DNA from: Lentzea albidocapillata
GTDB lineage: Bacteria > Actinomycetota > Actinomycetes > Mycobacteriales > Pseudonocardiaceae
NCBI RefSeq assembly: GCF_000719115.1
Contig: NZ_JOEA01000005.1
Coordinates: forward strand, 310,001 to 374,000
Reading direction: 5' to 3'
Length of the DNA stretch: 64,000 nt
Below the pieces are notes generated by a model, which worked only from the letters and a program-made list of their open reading frames with translations, was not told where the DNA came from and did not search any database. Every line of letters begins with the position of its first letter. The first letter of the stretch is position 1. This document shows, in pieces, positions 49,486-61,256 of the stretch. A program made the translations under genes and the position numbers.

Positions 49486-50752
49486 TCCGCGGTTTCGCCT
49501 GTGACCTCAGCCTCACCTTGGTGATCGCGTGGTGCTCGACCTGCCGGACCTCGATCTTCCAGCCGGAGACCTCCACCACGTCACCCGGCTCTTCCGGGAT
49601 GTGGCCGAGGATCACGAGCACCAGCCCGGCGACCGTCGCGTACGGCCCGGCGGGCGCGTCGCGCAGTTCGACGCCGACGTCCACCAGGTCGTGGATCGGG
49701 AACGCGCCGGGCAGCTCGATCGAACCGTCAGGTCCGGCCTTCACCGTCACCACGTCGGAGTCGGTCTCGTCGTAGATCTCACCGACGATCTCCTCCAGCA
49801 GGTCTTCCAGCGTCACGATGCCGTCGACCGCGCCCTGCTCGTCCACGACCACTGCCAGCTGCTCGTGCTCGGCCTTCATGCGCCGCAACGCGTCCGTGAC
49901 GCGCAGCGAGTCCGGTAGCACCATCGGCGCCCGTGCCACGTCCGCGACGGCCACGGTGTCGTCGAGCAGGTCTCGCAGATGCACCACGCCGACCACGTCG
50001 TCGAGGTGTCCGTTCTTGGTCACCGGGGCCCGCGAATGTCCTGTCCTCGCCAGGATTTCCCGTGCGGCGGGGGTGTCCAAACCTGATTCGACGATCGTCA
50101 CCTGCCGCCGCGGCACCAGGACCTCGCGCAACCTTCGTTCGTGGATCTCCAGCGCACCGGTCATGATCGTGCGTTGTTCCTGGTTCAGGTGCTGTTGCAC
50201 CTCGACGAGATCACGCAGCTCCTCCGCGGACATCTGCTCCTCGTCGGCGTTCGGGTCGCCGCCGAACACGCGCACCACGAGGTCGGTCGACCTGCTGAGC
50301 AGCCACACCACGGGCCGGGAGATCGTCGACAGCAGGTCGAGCGTGCCGGCGACGATCTTCGCCCAGCGCACGGCGTACTGCATCGCGAGGCGCTTGGGCG
50401 CCAGTTCCCCGAAGACGAGTGTGACGAACGTCAAGGCCACCGTCACGAGCGCGATCGCGACCCCGTTCGCCGCACCTCCGAGGAAGCCCAGCAGCGGCAC
50501 GATCGGTGCCGCCAGCGAGACCGCGGCGGTCGCCGAGGCGAGGAACCCGGACAGCGTGATGCCGATCTGGACCGTCGCGAAGTACCTGTTCGGATCGCGT
50601 GCGAGCCGCACGAGCCTGCGATGCCCTGAGCGTTCCAGCGAGCGCAGCTGACCTTCGCGCAATGACACGAACGCCATCTCGCTACCCGCGAAAGCCGCGT
50701 TGAGCAACACCAGAACCGCGACCAGCGCGAGGTTGAAGCCATAGCCGTCCAC
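49469..50752 (-). CDS. CNNM/CorC-type membrane protein with CBS domains
   Basis: Protein of 427 residues from GTG 50752. A DUF21 transmembrane domain (four helices, about 5-170), then two CBS domains (about 200-325: LVPRRQVTIVES... APVTKNGHLDDVVGVVHLRDLL and VVVDEQGAVDGIVTLEDLLEEIVGEI) and a CorC_HlyC domain (about 340-420). Such proteins export or regulate Mg or Na ions. It lies immediately upstream of the sigma-factor gene and may be co-transcribed. Confidence 0.94.
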   Translation of the reverse strand: MDGYGFNLALVAVLVLLNAAFAGSEMAFVSLREGQLRSLERSGHRRLVRLARDPNRYFATVQIGITLSGFLASATAAVSLAAPIVPLLGFLGGAANGVAIALVTVALTFVTLVFGELAPKRLAMQYAVRWAKIVAGTLDLLSTISRPVVWLLSRSTDLVVRVFGGDPNADEEQMSAEELRDLVEVQQHLNQEQRTIMTGALEIHERRLREVLVPRRQVTIVESGLDTPAAREILARTGHSRAPVTKNGHLDDVVGVVHLRDLLDDTVAVADVARAPMVLPDSLRVTDALRRMKAEHEQLAVVVDEQGAVDGIVTLEDLLEEIVGEIYDETDSDVVTVKAGPDGSIELPGAFPIHDLVDVGVELRDAPAGPYATVAGLVLVILGHIPEEPGDVVEVSGWKIEVRQVEHHAITKVRLRSQAKPRNEVDL

Positions 50753-50835
50753 ACGTTTGGGGTAGCACGCACGGTGGTATTTCGCACCCTGACGGCCGTC
50801 TTGAGCAACCAGGACGCCCTCAGGGACGAGGTGGG

Positions 50836-51237
50836 ATGAATATGGACGCCCCCGAGATGCTGAGCGCCTCCGCGAGGACCTTGCACACCCTGCCGGAGGA
50901 CGAGCCGGATCTCGGCGCGATGCGCGGGTGGATCGAGACCTTGCTGAGGGATCTGCCGGAGGACGTCGTGCTCGACGTCCTCCTCGTATGCACGGAACTC
51001 GCGAGCAACGCATATGAGCACGCCGAAGGGCCGCGCGCCGTGCGGGTGCAACGACACACGGACTTCATCCGGGTCGAGGTCGACGACCACACACCGGCCG
51101 AACTCCCTCGGCTGGGGCAGTCGCGTCTCGGTGACACGAGAGGCCGTGGGCTGGTGCTGATCGCCCAGCTCTCCCGGTGCTGGGGAACCCGGGAGTTCAC
51201 GGGTGGGAAGACCCTCTGGGCAGAGGTGAACGCATAG
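50836..51237 (+). CDS. RsbW-like ATP-binding anti-sigma kinase
   Basis: Protein of 133 residues from ATG 50836 with GGACGAGGTGGG upstream. A HATPase domain only: N-box CTELASNAYEHA, the D-box VEVDDHTPAEL, and RGRGLVLIAQLSRCWG. It has neither a His-phosphotransfer domain nor a sensor. Such proteins bind anti-anti-sigma factors or act as serine kinases. It is divergent from the CNNM/sigma pair, so it might control the nearby group 2 sigma factor; that is inference. Confidence 0.87.
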   Translation: MNMDAPEMLSASARTLHTLPEDEPDLGAMRGWIETLLRDLPEDVVLDVLLVCTELASNAYEHAEGPRAVRVQRHTDFIRVEVDDHTPAELPRLGQSRLGDTRGRGLVLIAQLSRCWGTREFTGGKTLWAEVNA

Positions 51238-51316
51238 GTCGTCTGTGCGTTTCGCACAGAGAAGTCATGACAGCGCGCGGATAGGTCTTGCCGCGAGTCT
51301 CTTCGATGCTCGAAGC

Positions 51317-52057
51317 ATGACAACAACGGTTTCGCCGGCGGTACGGCCGCTGGTGCGCCACGGGGCAGAGATGCTCGTGGCGATGCTGATCGGAATGGCC
51401 CTGCTCGGGCCTCTGTGGACGCCCGTACGGGTCGAGGTGGCCGCCCTGTGGATGGCGGCGTCGATGTCCGTGCCCATGGCGCTGTGGATGCGCTATCGCG
51501 GCCACGGCCGGATCTTCGAGATGTGCGCGGCGATGTTCGTGCCGTACCTCGTGGTCCTGGTGCCGTACTGGCTCGGCGTGCTGGACGGGCACGCGGTCGA
51601 GATGGGCGGGCACCTGCTGATGCTGCCCGCGATGATCGCCGTGCTGGTCCGCTACCGCCACGAGCACGGCACCCCCAGCACGAACCCGGTGATCCGGGCG
51701 CTGGGCGAGCGCTGGCCCGCGGCGATCGCGCTGGCGGCCTCGTTCGACTTCTGGCAGGCGCCGCTGGTGCCTCCCGTGTGGACCCTGCTGCTCTGCCAGG
51801 CGGCCTACCTGTGCTGGGGACGGCGAGCGCCTCGGACGCTGCTCGTCGTGTTCGGCCTGTACGCGGTGCTGGCCGTGGCGGTGATCCTCGTGTCGCCGCA
51901 CACCGGGGTGCTGCTCATCGCGCTGGGCTGGGGCGCGCACGCCATCTGGGATCTGGTGCACCACGTGCGCAACGCCGTCGTGCCGCGCTGGTGGTCGGAG
52001 TTCTGCGGCGTGTTCGACCTGGTCATCGCGGTCACGATCCTGATGGTGTGGTTCTAG
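51317..52057 (+). CDS. Integral membrane protein, DUF6010-like C-terminus
   Basis: Protein of 246 residues from ATG 51317. Six or seven hydrophobic segments; the C-terminal text LGWGAHAIWDLVHHVRNAVVPRW recalls DUF6010 membrane proteins, whose His residues cluster near the membrane face. It lies 4 bp before a sensor kinase and is probably its operon partner, possibly an input component. The function is unknown. Confidence 0.72.
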   Translation: MTTTVSPAVRPLVRHGAEMLVAMLIGMALLGPLWTPVRVEVAALWMAASMSVPMALWMRYRGHGRIFEMCAAMFVPYLVVLVPYWLGVLDGHAVEMGGHLLMLPAMIAVLVRYRHEHGTPSTNPVIRALGERWPAAIALAASFDFWQAPLVPPVWTLLLCQAAYLCWGRRAPRTLLVVFGLYAVLAVAVILVSPHTGVLLIALGWGAHAIWDLVHHVRNAVVPRWWSEFCGVFDLVIAVTILMVWF

Positions 52058-52061
52058 GCTC

Positions 52062-53129
52062 ATGACGATGAACGATCTCCCGCACACCACGCTGCGCGGC
52101 ACCCTGCACGTGCTGTGGCTGAGTTCGCTCGCCGTGCCGCTGATCTCGGTGCTGCGCGAGCCGACCGCGCTGCGCTGGCTCGGGGTCCTGGGGCTGCTGG
52201 TGCTGGCCGTGGCGTACGCGGTGACGTTGCGCGGCGGGCCGCTGTGGGCGCTCGTGGCCGCGACCCTGGTGACGATTCCGCTGGTGGCGCCGGTCGGGCC
52301 GGACGAGCTGTCGACGTGGGCGTGGATCGGCGGCGCCGCGGCCGGGTTCGCGCCGCTGCTGCTGAGCGGCCCCTGGCGGTGGCTGGCGGCGATCGGCGCG
52401 GTGGTGGTGTCGGGCCTGGTCGGGTTCTTCGTCAGCCGCGACCACACGACGTACCAGATGATCGCCGCGTCGGTCGGGGTGACGATCATCGCGATGGCCG
52501 GGCTGCCGATGTGGTTCGCGGGCCTGCTCGGGCAGGCGCGGGCCGGGCGTGAGGCGCAGGCGGATCTAGCGGTGAGCGAGGAGCGGCTGCGGTTCGCGCG
52601 CGACGTGCACGACCTCCTGGGACATCGGCTGACGGTGATCGCGCTGAAGTCCGAACTGGCCGGGCGGCTCGCCTCCACCGACCCGGAGCGGTCCGCGGCG
52701 GAGGCGTTCGAGGCGCAACGGCTGGCGTCCTCGGCGCTGGAAGAGGTGCGTGACGCGGTGCACGGCTATCGGGCCGTGAACCTGCCCGAACAGCTTGAGG
52801 CCGTGCGGAACGTGCTGCAGGAGGCCGGTATCCGGTGCACCGTCTCGGAAGTGCCGGTCGACGGTGAGCGCGCCACGCAGCTCGCGCTGGCGTTGCGGGA
52901 GGCGTGCACCAACGTGCTGCGGCACAGCCACGCGACCTGGTGCATGATCGACGTCGCTGTCGCGGACGAGGAGATGCGGATGACCGTCACGAACGACGGC
53001 ACCGAGAAGCCTTCGGGTGAGGGCAACGGCCTGCGCGGCCTTCGGGAGAGGCTCGCTGCCGTGGGTGGTCAGGTGTCCGTGGAGAAGTCCGGGGACGTGT
53101 TCACGCTGCAGGTCGTGGTGCCCGCGTGA
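52062..53129 (+). CDS. Membrane histidine kinase (HisKA_3 type)
   Basis: Protein of 355 residues. Five hydrophobic segments in residues 20-150, then RFARDVHDLLGHRLTVIALKSELAG with His at about 183, and LREACTNVLRHSHATWCMI plus GNGLRGLRERLAAVGG in the ATPase domain. The membrane protein gene ends 4 bp upstream and the regulator overlaps by 4 bp, so the three genes are one unit. Confidence 0.94.
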   Translation: MTMNDLPHTTLRGTLHVLWLSSLAVPLISVLREPTALRWLGVLGLLVLAVAYAVTLRGGPLWALVAATLVTIPLVAPVGPDELSTWAWIGGAAAGFAPLLLSGPWRWLAAIGAVVVSGLVGFFVSRDHTTYQMIAASVGVTIIAMAGLPMWFAGLLGQARAGREAQADLAVSEERLRFARDVHDLLGHRLTVIALKSELAGRLASTDPERSAAEAFEAQRLASSALEEVRDAVHGYRAVNLPEQLEAVRNVLQEAGIRCTVSEVPVDGERATQLALALREACTNVLRHSHATWCMIDVAVADEEMRMTVTNDGTEKPSGEGNGLRGLRERLAAVGGQVSVEKSGDVFTLQVVVPA

Positions 53130-53731
53130 TCAGGGTCCTGCTGGCCGACGACGAGGAGCTGATCCGCGACGCGCTCGCGGCGCTCCTCGGCCTGGAGCCG
53201 GATCTCGAGGTGGTGGCCCGCGCGGGTGACGGCCGGGCCGCCGTGGAGGCCGCACGGGCACACCGCCCGGACGTGGCCGTGGTGGACCTGCAGATGCCGC
53301 TGCTGGACGGCCTGGAGGTCACCGAGGAACTGGCGCGCGTGCTGCCGACGTGCGCCGTGGTGATTCTGACCGGCCGGGGCCGGCCACCACACCTGCAGCA
53401 GGCCCTGCACGCGGGCGCGAAAGGCTTTCTGCCCAAGGGATCGCCCGGCGGCACGCTGGCCGACGTGATCCGCCGCGTGCACGCCGGTTCGCGCTGGGTG
53501 GACCCCGCACTCGCCGCCGACGCGCTCGCCGCTCCCCCGTGCCCGCTGACGCAGCGCGAGCTGGAAGTGTTGCGGCTCAGCGAGTTCGGCACCCCGGTCG
53601 CCGAGATCGCCGCCCGCACGTCGTTGTCGGCCGGGACCGTGCGGAACCACCTGTCCGCCGCGGTCGCCAAGCTCGGTGTCACCGGCCGTTCCGAGGCGTT
53701 CTCGGTGGCGCACGACCACGGCTGGCTCTAG
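53126..53731 (+). CDS. NarL/LuxR-type response regulator
   Basis: Protein of 201 residues from GTG 53126 (overlaps the kinase stop). Receiver Asp54 in DVAVVDLQMPLLDG, GFLPKGSPGG with the switch lysine, and the LuxR HTH LTQRELEVLRLSEFGTPVAEIAARTSLSAGTVRNHLSAAVAKLGVTGR. The TAG stop is made by the left end of an inverted-repeat element, so the element lies exactly at the 3' end of the gene. Confidence 0.94.
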   Translation: MIRVLLADDEELIRDALAALLGLEPDLEVVARAGDGRAAVEAARAHRPDVAVVDLQMPLLDGLEVTEELARVLPTCAVVILTGRGRPPHLQQALHAGAKGFLPKGSPGGTLADVIRRVHAGSRWVDPALAADALAAPPCPLTQRELEVLRLSEFGTPVAEIAARTSLSAGTVRNHLSAAVAKLGVTGRSEAFSVAHDHGWL

Positions 53732-53826
53732 GGTCTGTATCGAAGTCTGGTTCGATGAGAGTCGCGCTTGCCGCCAGGGGCCGCCTCGGGCCCGGCTATC
53801 GCGGATCAGCTTCGATACAGACCCTA
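53729..53826. mobile_element. MITE-like element: 17-bp perfect inverted repeats, TA flanks
   Basis: TAGGGTCTGTATCGAAG (53729-53745) and its exact reverse complement CTTCGATACAGACCCTA (53810-53826) enclose 64 bp of non-coding sequence. TA at both edges is either part of the repeat or a 2-bp target duplication as made by IS5/IS630-type transposases. No transposase is present. It separates two convergent genes whose stop codons it provides on both sides. A bidirectional terminator role is also possible. Confidence 0.6.
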
Positions 53827-54906
53827 ACGGCGGAGGCAGGCCGGCACGGTCAGGGTGGTCGACTGGCCGTCGGTGAGCGTGCGGACGCTCGCGCCGAGCA
53901 GCAGATCACCAGCCTTGTCGAGCACGGCGCGGGCGACCCGGCTGCGGTCCTCGCCGCGTTCGAACACGCGCATGACCTTCGCGCCCGTCCTGACCGCCGT
54001 GGTCCAGCCCCGTGAGTGCGGGACCTCGAGCCAGTCCGCGACCTCCTCGTCGACGACCTGCCGCACCATCGCCGCGACGACACCGTCGAAAGCCTTGCCG
54101 GGCACGAACTTCTCGTACAGCTCGACGAGGTTCCTGGTGAGTTCGATGCCTTCCTGCGACGGCGCGTAGGACGCCCGGACCATGGTGTTGCTGACTTCTT
54201 CGGCCTCTGCCAGCGTTTCCGGCATCACGTCCGGGCGGATGCCGAGCACCGCGCCGGCGACCCGCCAGACGTGGTAGTAGTCCTCGGCCTCCGTGTCGGT
54301 CACCGAGACGCCGATGCGGCGCATGCCGTCGATCACCTGCACGGAGAAGATCAGCAGCGCGCCGAGCAGGTCCTGCTGGCACACCGGAACGCCGTCCGCT
54401 TCGTGGTCCCATTCCGGTGAGCGGCCGACGAAGTAGCGGACCGCCGCGTGGATCAGCCGGGTCTTCTGGATGGTCGGCACGAACGAGCCGCCCGTGCCGA
54501 AAGCGTTGGGCTCCATCATGTTCAGCACGAACTGCGACGTCTCCGACAGCCTGCGGTGCGGCTGGTTGAGCCGGTGGGTGATCGTGAGGACCCGGGACGG
54601 CCTGGGCTGCGCGTAGCAGTTGACCATCGCGCCGAACGACAGCACCGACGCCACGTGCACGCCGTCGTCGACGAAGAACTCGTGCGCGCGGGCGACGCGT
54701 TCCTCGTCCATCCACTCGGGCGGGTCGTCGGTGGCGACGAGGTAGTCGCGGACCACGGGCGGCAGGTGCGCCGGGATGGGCTCGTCGTTGCCACGGAACT
54801 CCGCGAGCACCTGGTTGACCTCGTTCAGGCTGCCGCTCTCGACCAGGTGCGCGATCACGGCATCGGCGAGCGGGTCGCCCTCGTACTTCAGCGCGTCCAG
54901 GTCCAC
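53824..54906 (-). CDS. MpaB/Lcp-like (DUF2236) oxygenase
   Basis: Protein of 360 residues from GTG 54906. The conserved IQKTRLIHAAVRYFV and DLLGALLIFSVQVIDGMRRIGVSV segments match the oxygenase MpaB / latex-clearing protein family, b-type heme proteins that include rubber oxygenases. The substrate is unknown. No signal peptide is visible, unlike secreted Lcp. The gene ends in the right arm of the MITE-like element (TAG stop). Confidence 0.85.
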   Translation of the reverse strand: MDLDALKYEGDPLADAVIAHLVESGSLNEVNQVLAEFRGNDEPIPAHLPPVVRDYLVATDDPPEWMDEERVARAHEFFVDDGVHVASVLSFGAMVNCYAQPRPSRVLTITHRLNQPHRRLSETSQFVLNMMEPNAFGTGGSFVPTIQKTRLIHAAVRYFVGRSPEWDHEADGVPVCQQDLLGALLIFSVQVIDGMRRIGVSVTDTEAEDYYHVWRVAGAVLGIRPDVMPETLAEAEEVSNTMVRASYAPSQEGIELTRNLVELYEKFVPGKAFDGVVAAMVRQVVDEEVADWLEVPHSRGWTTAVRTGAKVMRVFERGEDRSRVARAVLDKAGDLLLGASVRTLTDGQSTTLTVPACLRR

Positions 54907-55021
54907 GGCGCCGAGCGTATGGGTCCCTCCGGGCCGTTGATCGCCATGATCACCTCTTCAGCCCAGTGATTCCACGCGTTCGTGAGCGGCGGTGATCTCG
55001 ATTGGAGTAAGTGCAACAGGC

Positions 55022-55663
55022 TCAGGAACCTGAAGTGAGAACGTCGAACGCGTGCCTGCGGTGTTCCGCGAACAGCTTCAGCGCCCCCTCCACGTTCCCC
55101 AGCCGCAGCGCGGCCACCAGGTCCCGGTGCTCGTCGCGGATCTGCTCCAGGTACCCGTCCGTGCTCAGCCGCACCCGCGTGATCAGGAACAGGTGCACCT
55201 GCGACCGGATCGCCTCCCAGGCCTGGGTCAGTCGCGAATGGCCGGCGGCGGCGTACACGGCGTCGTGGAACGCGATGTCGCACCGCACCATCTCGTGCGG
55301 CGTCAAGGCGCGTTCCATCTCCAGCGCCGCCGCGGCGATCTTCTCCAGCGAGGCGCCCGTGGCCACCACGCGCTGGACGGCCAGCACCTCCAGGGCGCCA
55401 CGCAGGCTGTCCAGCTCGGCGACGTCCTGAAGGGACAGCTCGGCGACCGTGGTGCCGCGGTGCCACTCGGCGCGCACCAGGCCCTCGTGTTCGAGCACGC
55501 GCAGCGCGTCCCGGACAGGACCGCGCGAGACCTGGAGTGCCTCGGACAGCTCGACCTCGCGCAGCGCGCTACCCGGCGGGTAGCCGCCGTCGAAGATGGC
55601 CTCGCGGATCATGTCCGCGACCTCGCTGCCCAGACCTCGCCGTCGCGCCGGACCCACTGTCAT
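55022..55663 (-). CDS. GntR-family (FCD/FadR subfamily) regulator
   Basis: Protein of 213 residues. wHTH: VADMIREAIFDGGYPPGSALREVELSEALQVSRGPVRDALRVLEHEGLV. FCD domain with the Asp/His metal ligands DIAFHDAVYAA, IRDEHRDLV and AEHRRHAF. These proteins bind carboxylates, and the wHTH recognises TGT/ACA-type palindromes. It is divergent from a VOC gene with a clear inverted repeat between them. Confidence 0.93.
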   Translation of the reverse strand: MTVGPARRRGLGSEVADMIREAIFDGGYPPGSALREVELSEALQVSRGPVRDALRVLEHEGLVRAEWHRGTTVAELSLQDVAELDSLRGALEVLAVQRVVATGASLEKIAAAALEMERALTPHEMVRCDIAFHDAVYAAAGHSRLTQAWEAIRSQVHLFLITRVRLSTDGYLEQIRDEHRDLVAALRLGNVEGALKLFAEHRRHAFDVLTSGS

Positions 55664-55669
55664 GCGAGC

Positions 55670-55708
55670 AATGTTAACAAGACGACACCTTGTAGAGATG
55701 TTAACATT
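55670..55708. promoter_or_regulatory. GntR operator in the gntR-VOC divergent promoter
   Basis: AATGTTAACA (55670-55679) and TGTTAACATT (55699-55708) are exact inverted repeats 19 bp apart; an inner pair ACAAG/CTTGT lies between them. It sits between the two divergent starts (55663 and 55714), so both promoters are probably repressed by the GntR protein. Inferred from position and symmetry. Confidence 0.7.
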
Positions 55709-55713
55709 CCTAC

Positions 55714-56130
55714 ATGCCGAACATCCCCCGCTTTCACCTCGCCATGCCCGTCGACGACCTCTCCGCCGCCCGCGAGTTCTACGGCGAGACCCTCGGCCTG
55801 GAGCAGGGCCGCAGCTCCGACACCTGGATCGACTGGAACCTGCACGGCCACCAGTTCGTCACCCACCTCGCGCCGAGGACCGAGCGCGTCAGCAACCCGG
55901 TCGACGGCCACGACGTGCCGGTCCCCCACTTCGGCCTGGTCCTGACCGTGGACGAGTTCCAGGTGCTGGCGGCCAAGCTGACCGGCGCCGGCACGAAGTT
56001 CGTCATCGAGCCGTACGTGCGCTTCAAGGGCGAGGCCGGCGAGCAGTGGACGATGTTCCTGCTGGACCCGGCGGGCAACGCCCTGGAGTTCAAGGCCTTC
56101 GCGGACGACGCCCAGGTGTTCGCGGTCTGA
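55714..56130 (+). CDS. VOC-family dioxygenase/glyoxalase-like protein
   Basis: Protein of 138 residues. First module [28 protein letters not shown] with the metal His, second module [23 protein letters not shown] and the closing Glu in [12 protein letters not shown], so a 2-His-1-Glu metal site appears complete. It is the likely target of the divergent GntR regulator. The substrate is unknown. Confidence 0.9.
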   Translation: MPNIPRFHLAMPVDDLSAAREFYGETLGLEQGRSSDTWIDWNLHGHQFVTHLAPRTERVSNPVDGHDVPVPHFGLVLTVDEFQVLAAKLTGAGTKFVIEPYVRFKGEAGEQWTMFLLDPAGNALEFKAFADDAQVFAV

Positions 56131-56146
56131 AGCCCTGATTAAAAAT

Positions 56147-56163
56147 CTTGCACAACGCGCAAG
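56147..56163. promoter_or_regulatory. Inverted repeat in the P450 promoter region
   Basis: CTTGC-7-GCAAG lies 66 bp upstream of the P450 start, just after an AT-rich run (TTAAAAATC, 56139-56147). A possible regulator site, perhaps for the downstream TetR. Weak support. Confidence 0.3.
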
Positions 56164-56228
56164 TTTCGGTACCGTGGAGGTGACGCCGAGCCACGGCCCG
56201 GTCACACCGGGTCAGACAGGGAGAGGCC

Positions 56229-57470
56229 ATGACCACGGCCGAGCGGCAGCGCAACGCGCAGGAGCTCATCCGCCCGCAGTTGCCCGCTGAACTCACCAAC
56301 CGCGGCAAGTGCCCGTTCGACCCGGCCACCGGGCTTACCGAGCTGAGCGAGCACGGGCGGATCCACAGGATCGAGCACAACGGCGACACCGTCTGGCTCG
56401 TCACCGGGCACGACGAGGCACGGGCGGTGCTCGCCGCACCGCAGATGAGCTCGGACCGGATCAACAGCCCCCGCGCAAGGGCGCTGATCTCCCCCGAGCT
56501 GCACGCGGAAATGTTCCCGCCGGAGCGCCAGGCCGGGTCGTTCATCTTCATGGACGCCCCTGAGCACACGCGCTACCGCCGGCTGCTGACCGGGCAGTTC
56601 ACCGTGCGCAGGATGCGGGACCTCACGCCGCGCGTGCACGAGATCGTCACCTCCCAGCTCGACGCGATGATCGAGAAGGGACCGCCGGCCGATCTCGTGC
56701 ACGACTTCGCGCTGCCGGTGCCGTCGCTGGTGATCTGCGAACTGCTGGGCGTCGACTACGGCGACCGCGACGAGTTCCAGCGCCGCACCTCCAAGCTGCT
56801 CAGCCTGAACACCACGGTCGACGAGCAGATCAAGAACACGACCGAGCTGCGGAAGTTCATGCACGGGCTCGTCCGCGCCAAGCGGCAGAACCCCGGCGAC
56901 GACCTGCTGTCCGGACTCGTGCGCGACACCGACCTCAACGACAACGAGCTCACCGGCATCGCGAACCTGCTGCTCATCGCGGGCCACGAGACGACGGCGA
57001 ACATGCTGGCGCTCGGCACGTTCGCACTGCTGGAGCACCCCGACCAGTTCGCCCGGCTCCGCGACAACCCCGAACTGACCGAGAACGCGGTCGAGGAGCT
57101 GCTGCGGTACCTGTCGATCATCAGCTCGGGCGTCTCACGGCACGCCACGGAGGACGTCGTGATCGGCGGCGCCACCATCCGCGCCGGCGAGACGGTCGTG
57201 GTGTCGGTGCCCGCGGTCAACCGCGACGACACCCAGTACGACGACCCGCACGCGCTCCTGGTCGACCGGCCGCGCGGGCATCACGTGGCGTTCGGGCACG
57301 GCATCCACCAGTGCCTCGGCCAGCAGCTGGCGCGCGTGGAGATGGCGGTCGGCTTCACCGAGCTGCTGCGCCGGTTGCCGGCGTTGAAGCTCGCCGTGCC
57401 CGCCGACGAGGTGCCGCTGCGGACCGACATGTCGATCTACGGCGTGCACCGGCTTCCCGTCACCTGGTGA
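56229..57470 (+). CDS. Cytochrome P450
   Basis: Protein of 413 residues from ATG 56229 with GGGAGAGG upstream. The class I soluble CYP signatures are present: I-helix AGHETT (251-256), ExxR in ENAVEELLRYL, and the heme loop FGHGIHQCLGQQLARVE with Cys362 as ligand. It needs a separate ferredoxin/reductase, not encoded here. Actinomycete CYP105/107-like enzymes hydroxylate xenobiotics or secondary metabolites. It is convergent with a TetR gene. Confidence 0.95.
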   Translation: MTTAERQRNAQELIRPQLPAELTNRGKCPFDPATGLTELSEHGRIHRIEHNGDTVWLVTGHDEARAVLAAPQMSSDRINSPRARALISPELHAEMFPPERQAGSFIFMDAPEHTRYRRLLTGQFTVRRMRDLTPRVHEIVTSQLDAMIEKGPPADLVHDFALPVPSLVICELLGVDYGDRDEFQRRTSKLLSLNTTVDEQIKNTTELRKFMHGLVRAKRQNPGDDLLSGLVRDTDLNDNELTGIANLLLIAGHETTANMLALGTFALLEHPDQFARLRDNPELTENAVEELLRYLSIISSGVSRHATEDVVIGGATIRAGETVVVSVPAVNRDDTQYDDPHALLVDRPRGHHVAFGHGIHQCLGQQLARVEMAVGFTELLRRLPALKLAVPADEVPLRTDMSIYGVHRLPVTW

Positions 57471-57488
57471 AGACGGTCACCTGGTGAA
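57459..57488. repeat. Tandem 13-bp repeat at the P450/TetR 3' ends
   Basis: GTCACCTGGTGAA occurs twice, at 57459-57471 and 57476-57488, 17 bp apart. Each contains the odd palindrome TCACC-T-GGTGA. Copy 1 encodes the P450 end (VTW stop) and copy 2 the TetR end on the other strand, so the duplication sits exactly at the convergent stops. Confidence 0.7.
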
Positions 57489-58067
57489 CCCTGCGCCGAG
57501 CTGGTCGATCATCCGGCCGACCAGCTCGGTGACGTCGAACCTGTCCGTGGCCTGGGGTGTGTCGAGCCACCACTGCACGACCGCGCGCATCGACGCGAGG
57601 ATCGTCGACGCCGTCACCGCCGGATAAGGGTCCACCTGGGGGTCCACTCCGCAGCGCACCGCGATCGCCGCCGTCAACGCCTGCTCGCGGGCGGAGTAGG
57701 CAGCGAACACGTGCGGCAGCAGCGCGGGGTCCCGCCGGAGCTCACGCAGCTGCCGGAGGCGGTCGAGGTCGACGTAGCGCGGGTAGATCGTCCGCAGGGC
57801 CTCGCGCAGCGCGACGAGCACCGGTTCGCTCTCGGGCCGTGCGGCGAACTCCTCCACGAACGCGAGCGCCGTGGCCGTGTCACCGGCGACGACCGCTTCC
57901 TCCTTGGAGGAGAAGTAGTTGAAGAACGTCCGCAGCGACACCCCGGCCGCCCGCGCGATCTGGTCCACCGTCACCCGGTCGAGGCCGTGCTCCACGCACA
58001 GGCTCCAGGCGGCGTCACCCAGCGCTTCCCTGGTCGCCGCCTTCTTGCGTTCACGCAGGCCCGTCAT
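57477..58067 (-). CDS. TetR-family regulator
   Basis: Protein of 196 residues from ATG 58067; an upstream TTG/CTG extension is less likely. HTH: KKAATREALGDAAWSLCVEHGLDRVTVDQIARAAGVSLRTFFNYFSSKEEAV. C-terminal ligand domain complete. It is convergent with the P450 and probably controls it or the subtilase side. Confidence 0.92.
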   Translation of the reverse strand: MTGLRERKKAATREALGDAAWSLCVEHGLDRVTVDQIARAAGVSLRTFFNYFSSKEEAVVAGDTATALAFVEEFAARPESEPVLVALREALRTIYPRYVDLDRLRQLRELRRDPALLPHVFAAYSAREQALTAAIAVRCGVDPQVDPYPAVTASTILASMRAVVQWWLDTPQATDRFDVTELVGRMIDQLGAGFTR

Positions 58068-58137
58068 GGCGCAAAGATTAAAGCGTGCCGGAAATTGGTG
58101 TAGACCTTGCAGCCAGGTGAGCACCTCATTACGGTCC

Positions 58138-58153
58138 GTGAGAACGCTCTCAC
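58138..58153. promoter_or_regulatory. LacI-type palindrome before the large subtilase gene
   Basis: GTGAGA-4-TCTCAC (58138-58153) ends 18 bp before the GTG at 58172. The inner TGAGAACGCTCTCA matches 11 of 14 positions of the CebR-like box. A repressor or activator site is inferred. Confidence 0.45.
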
Positions 58154-58171
58154 GAACCTACGGAGGACCGG

Positions 58172-61249
<3,078 letters not shown>

Positions 61250-61256
61250 CCGAACC

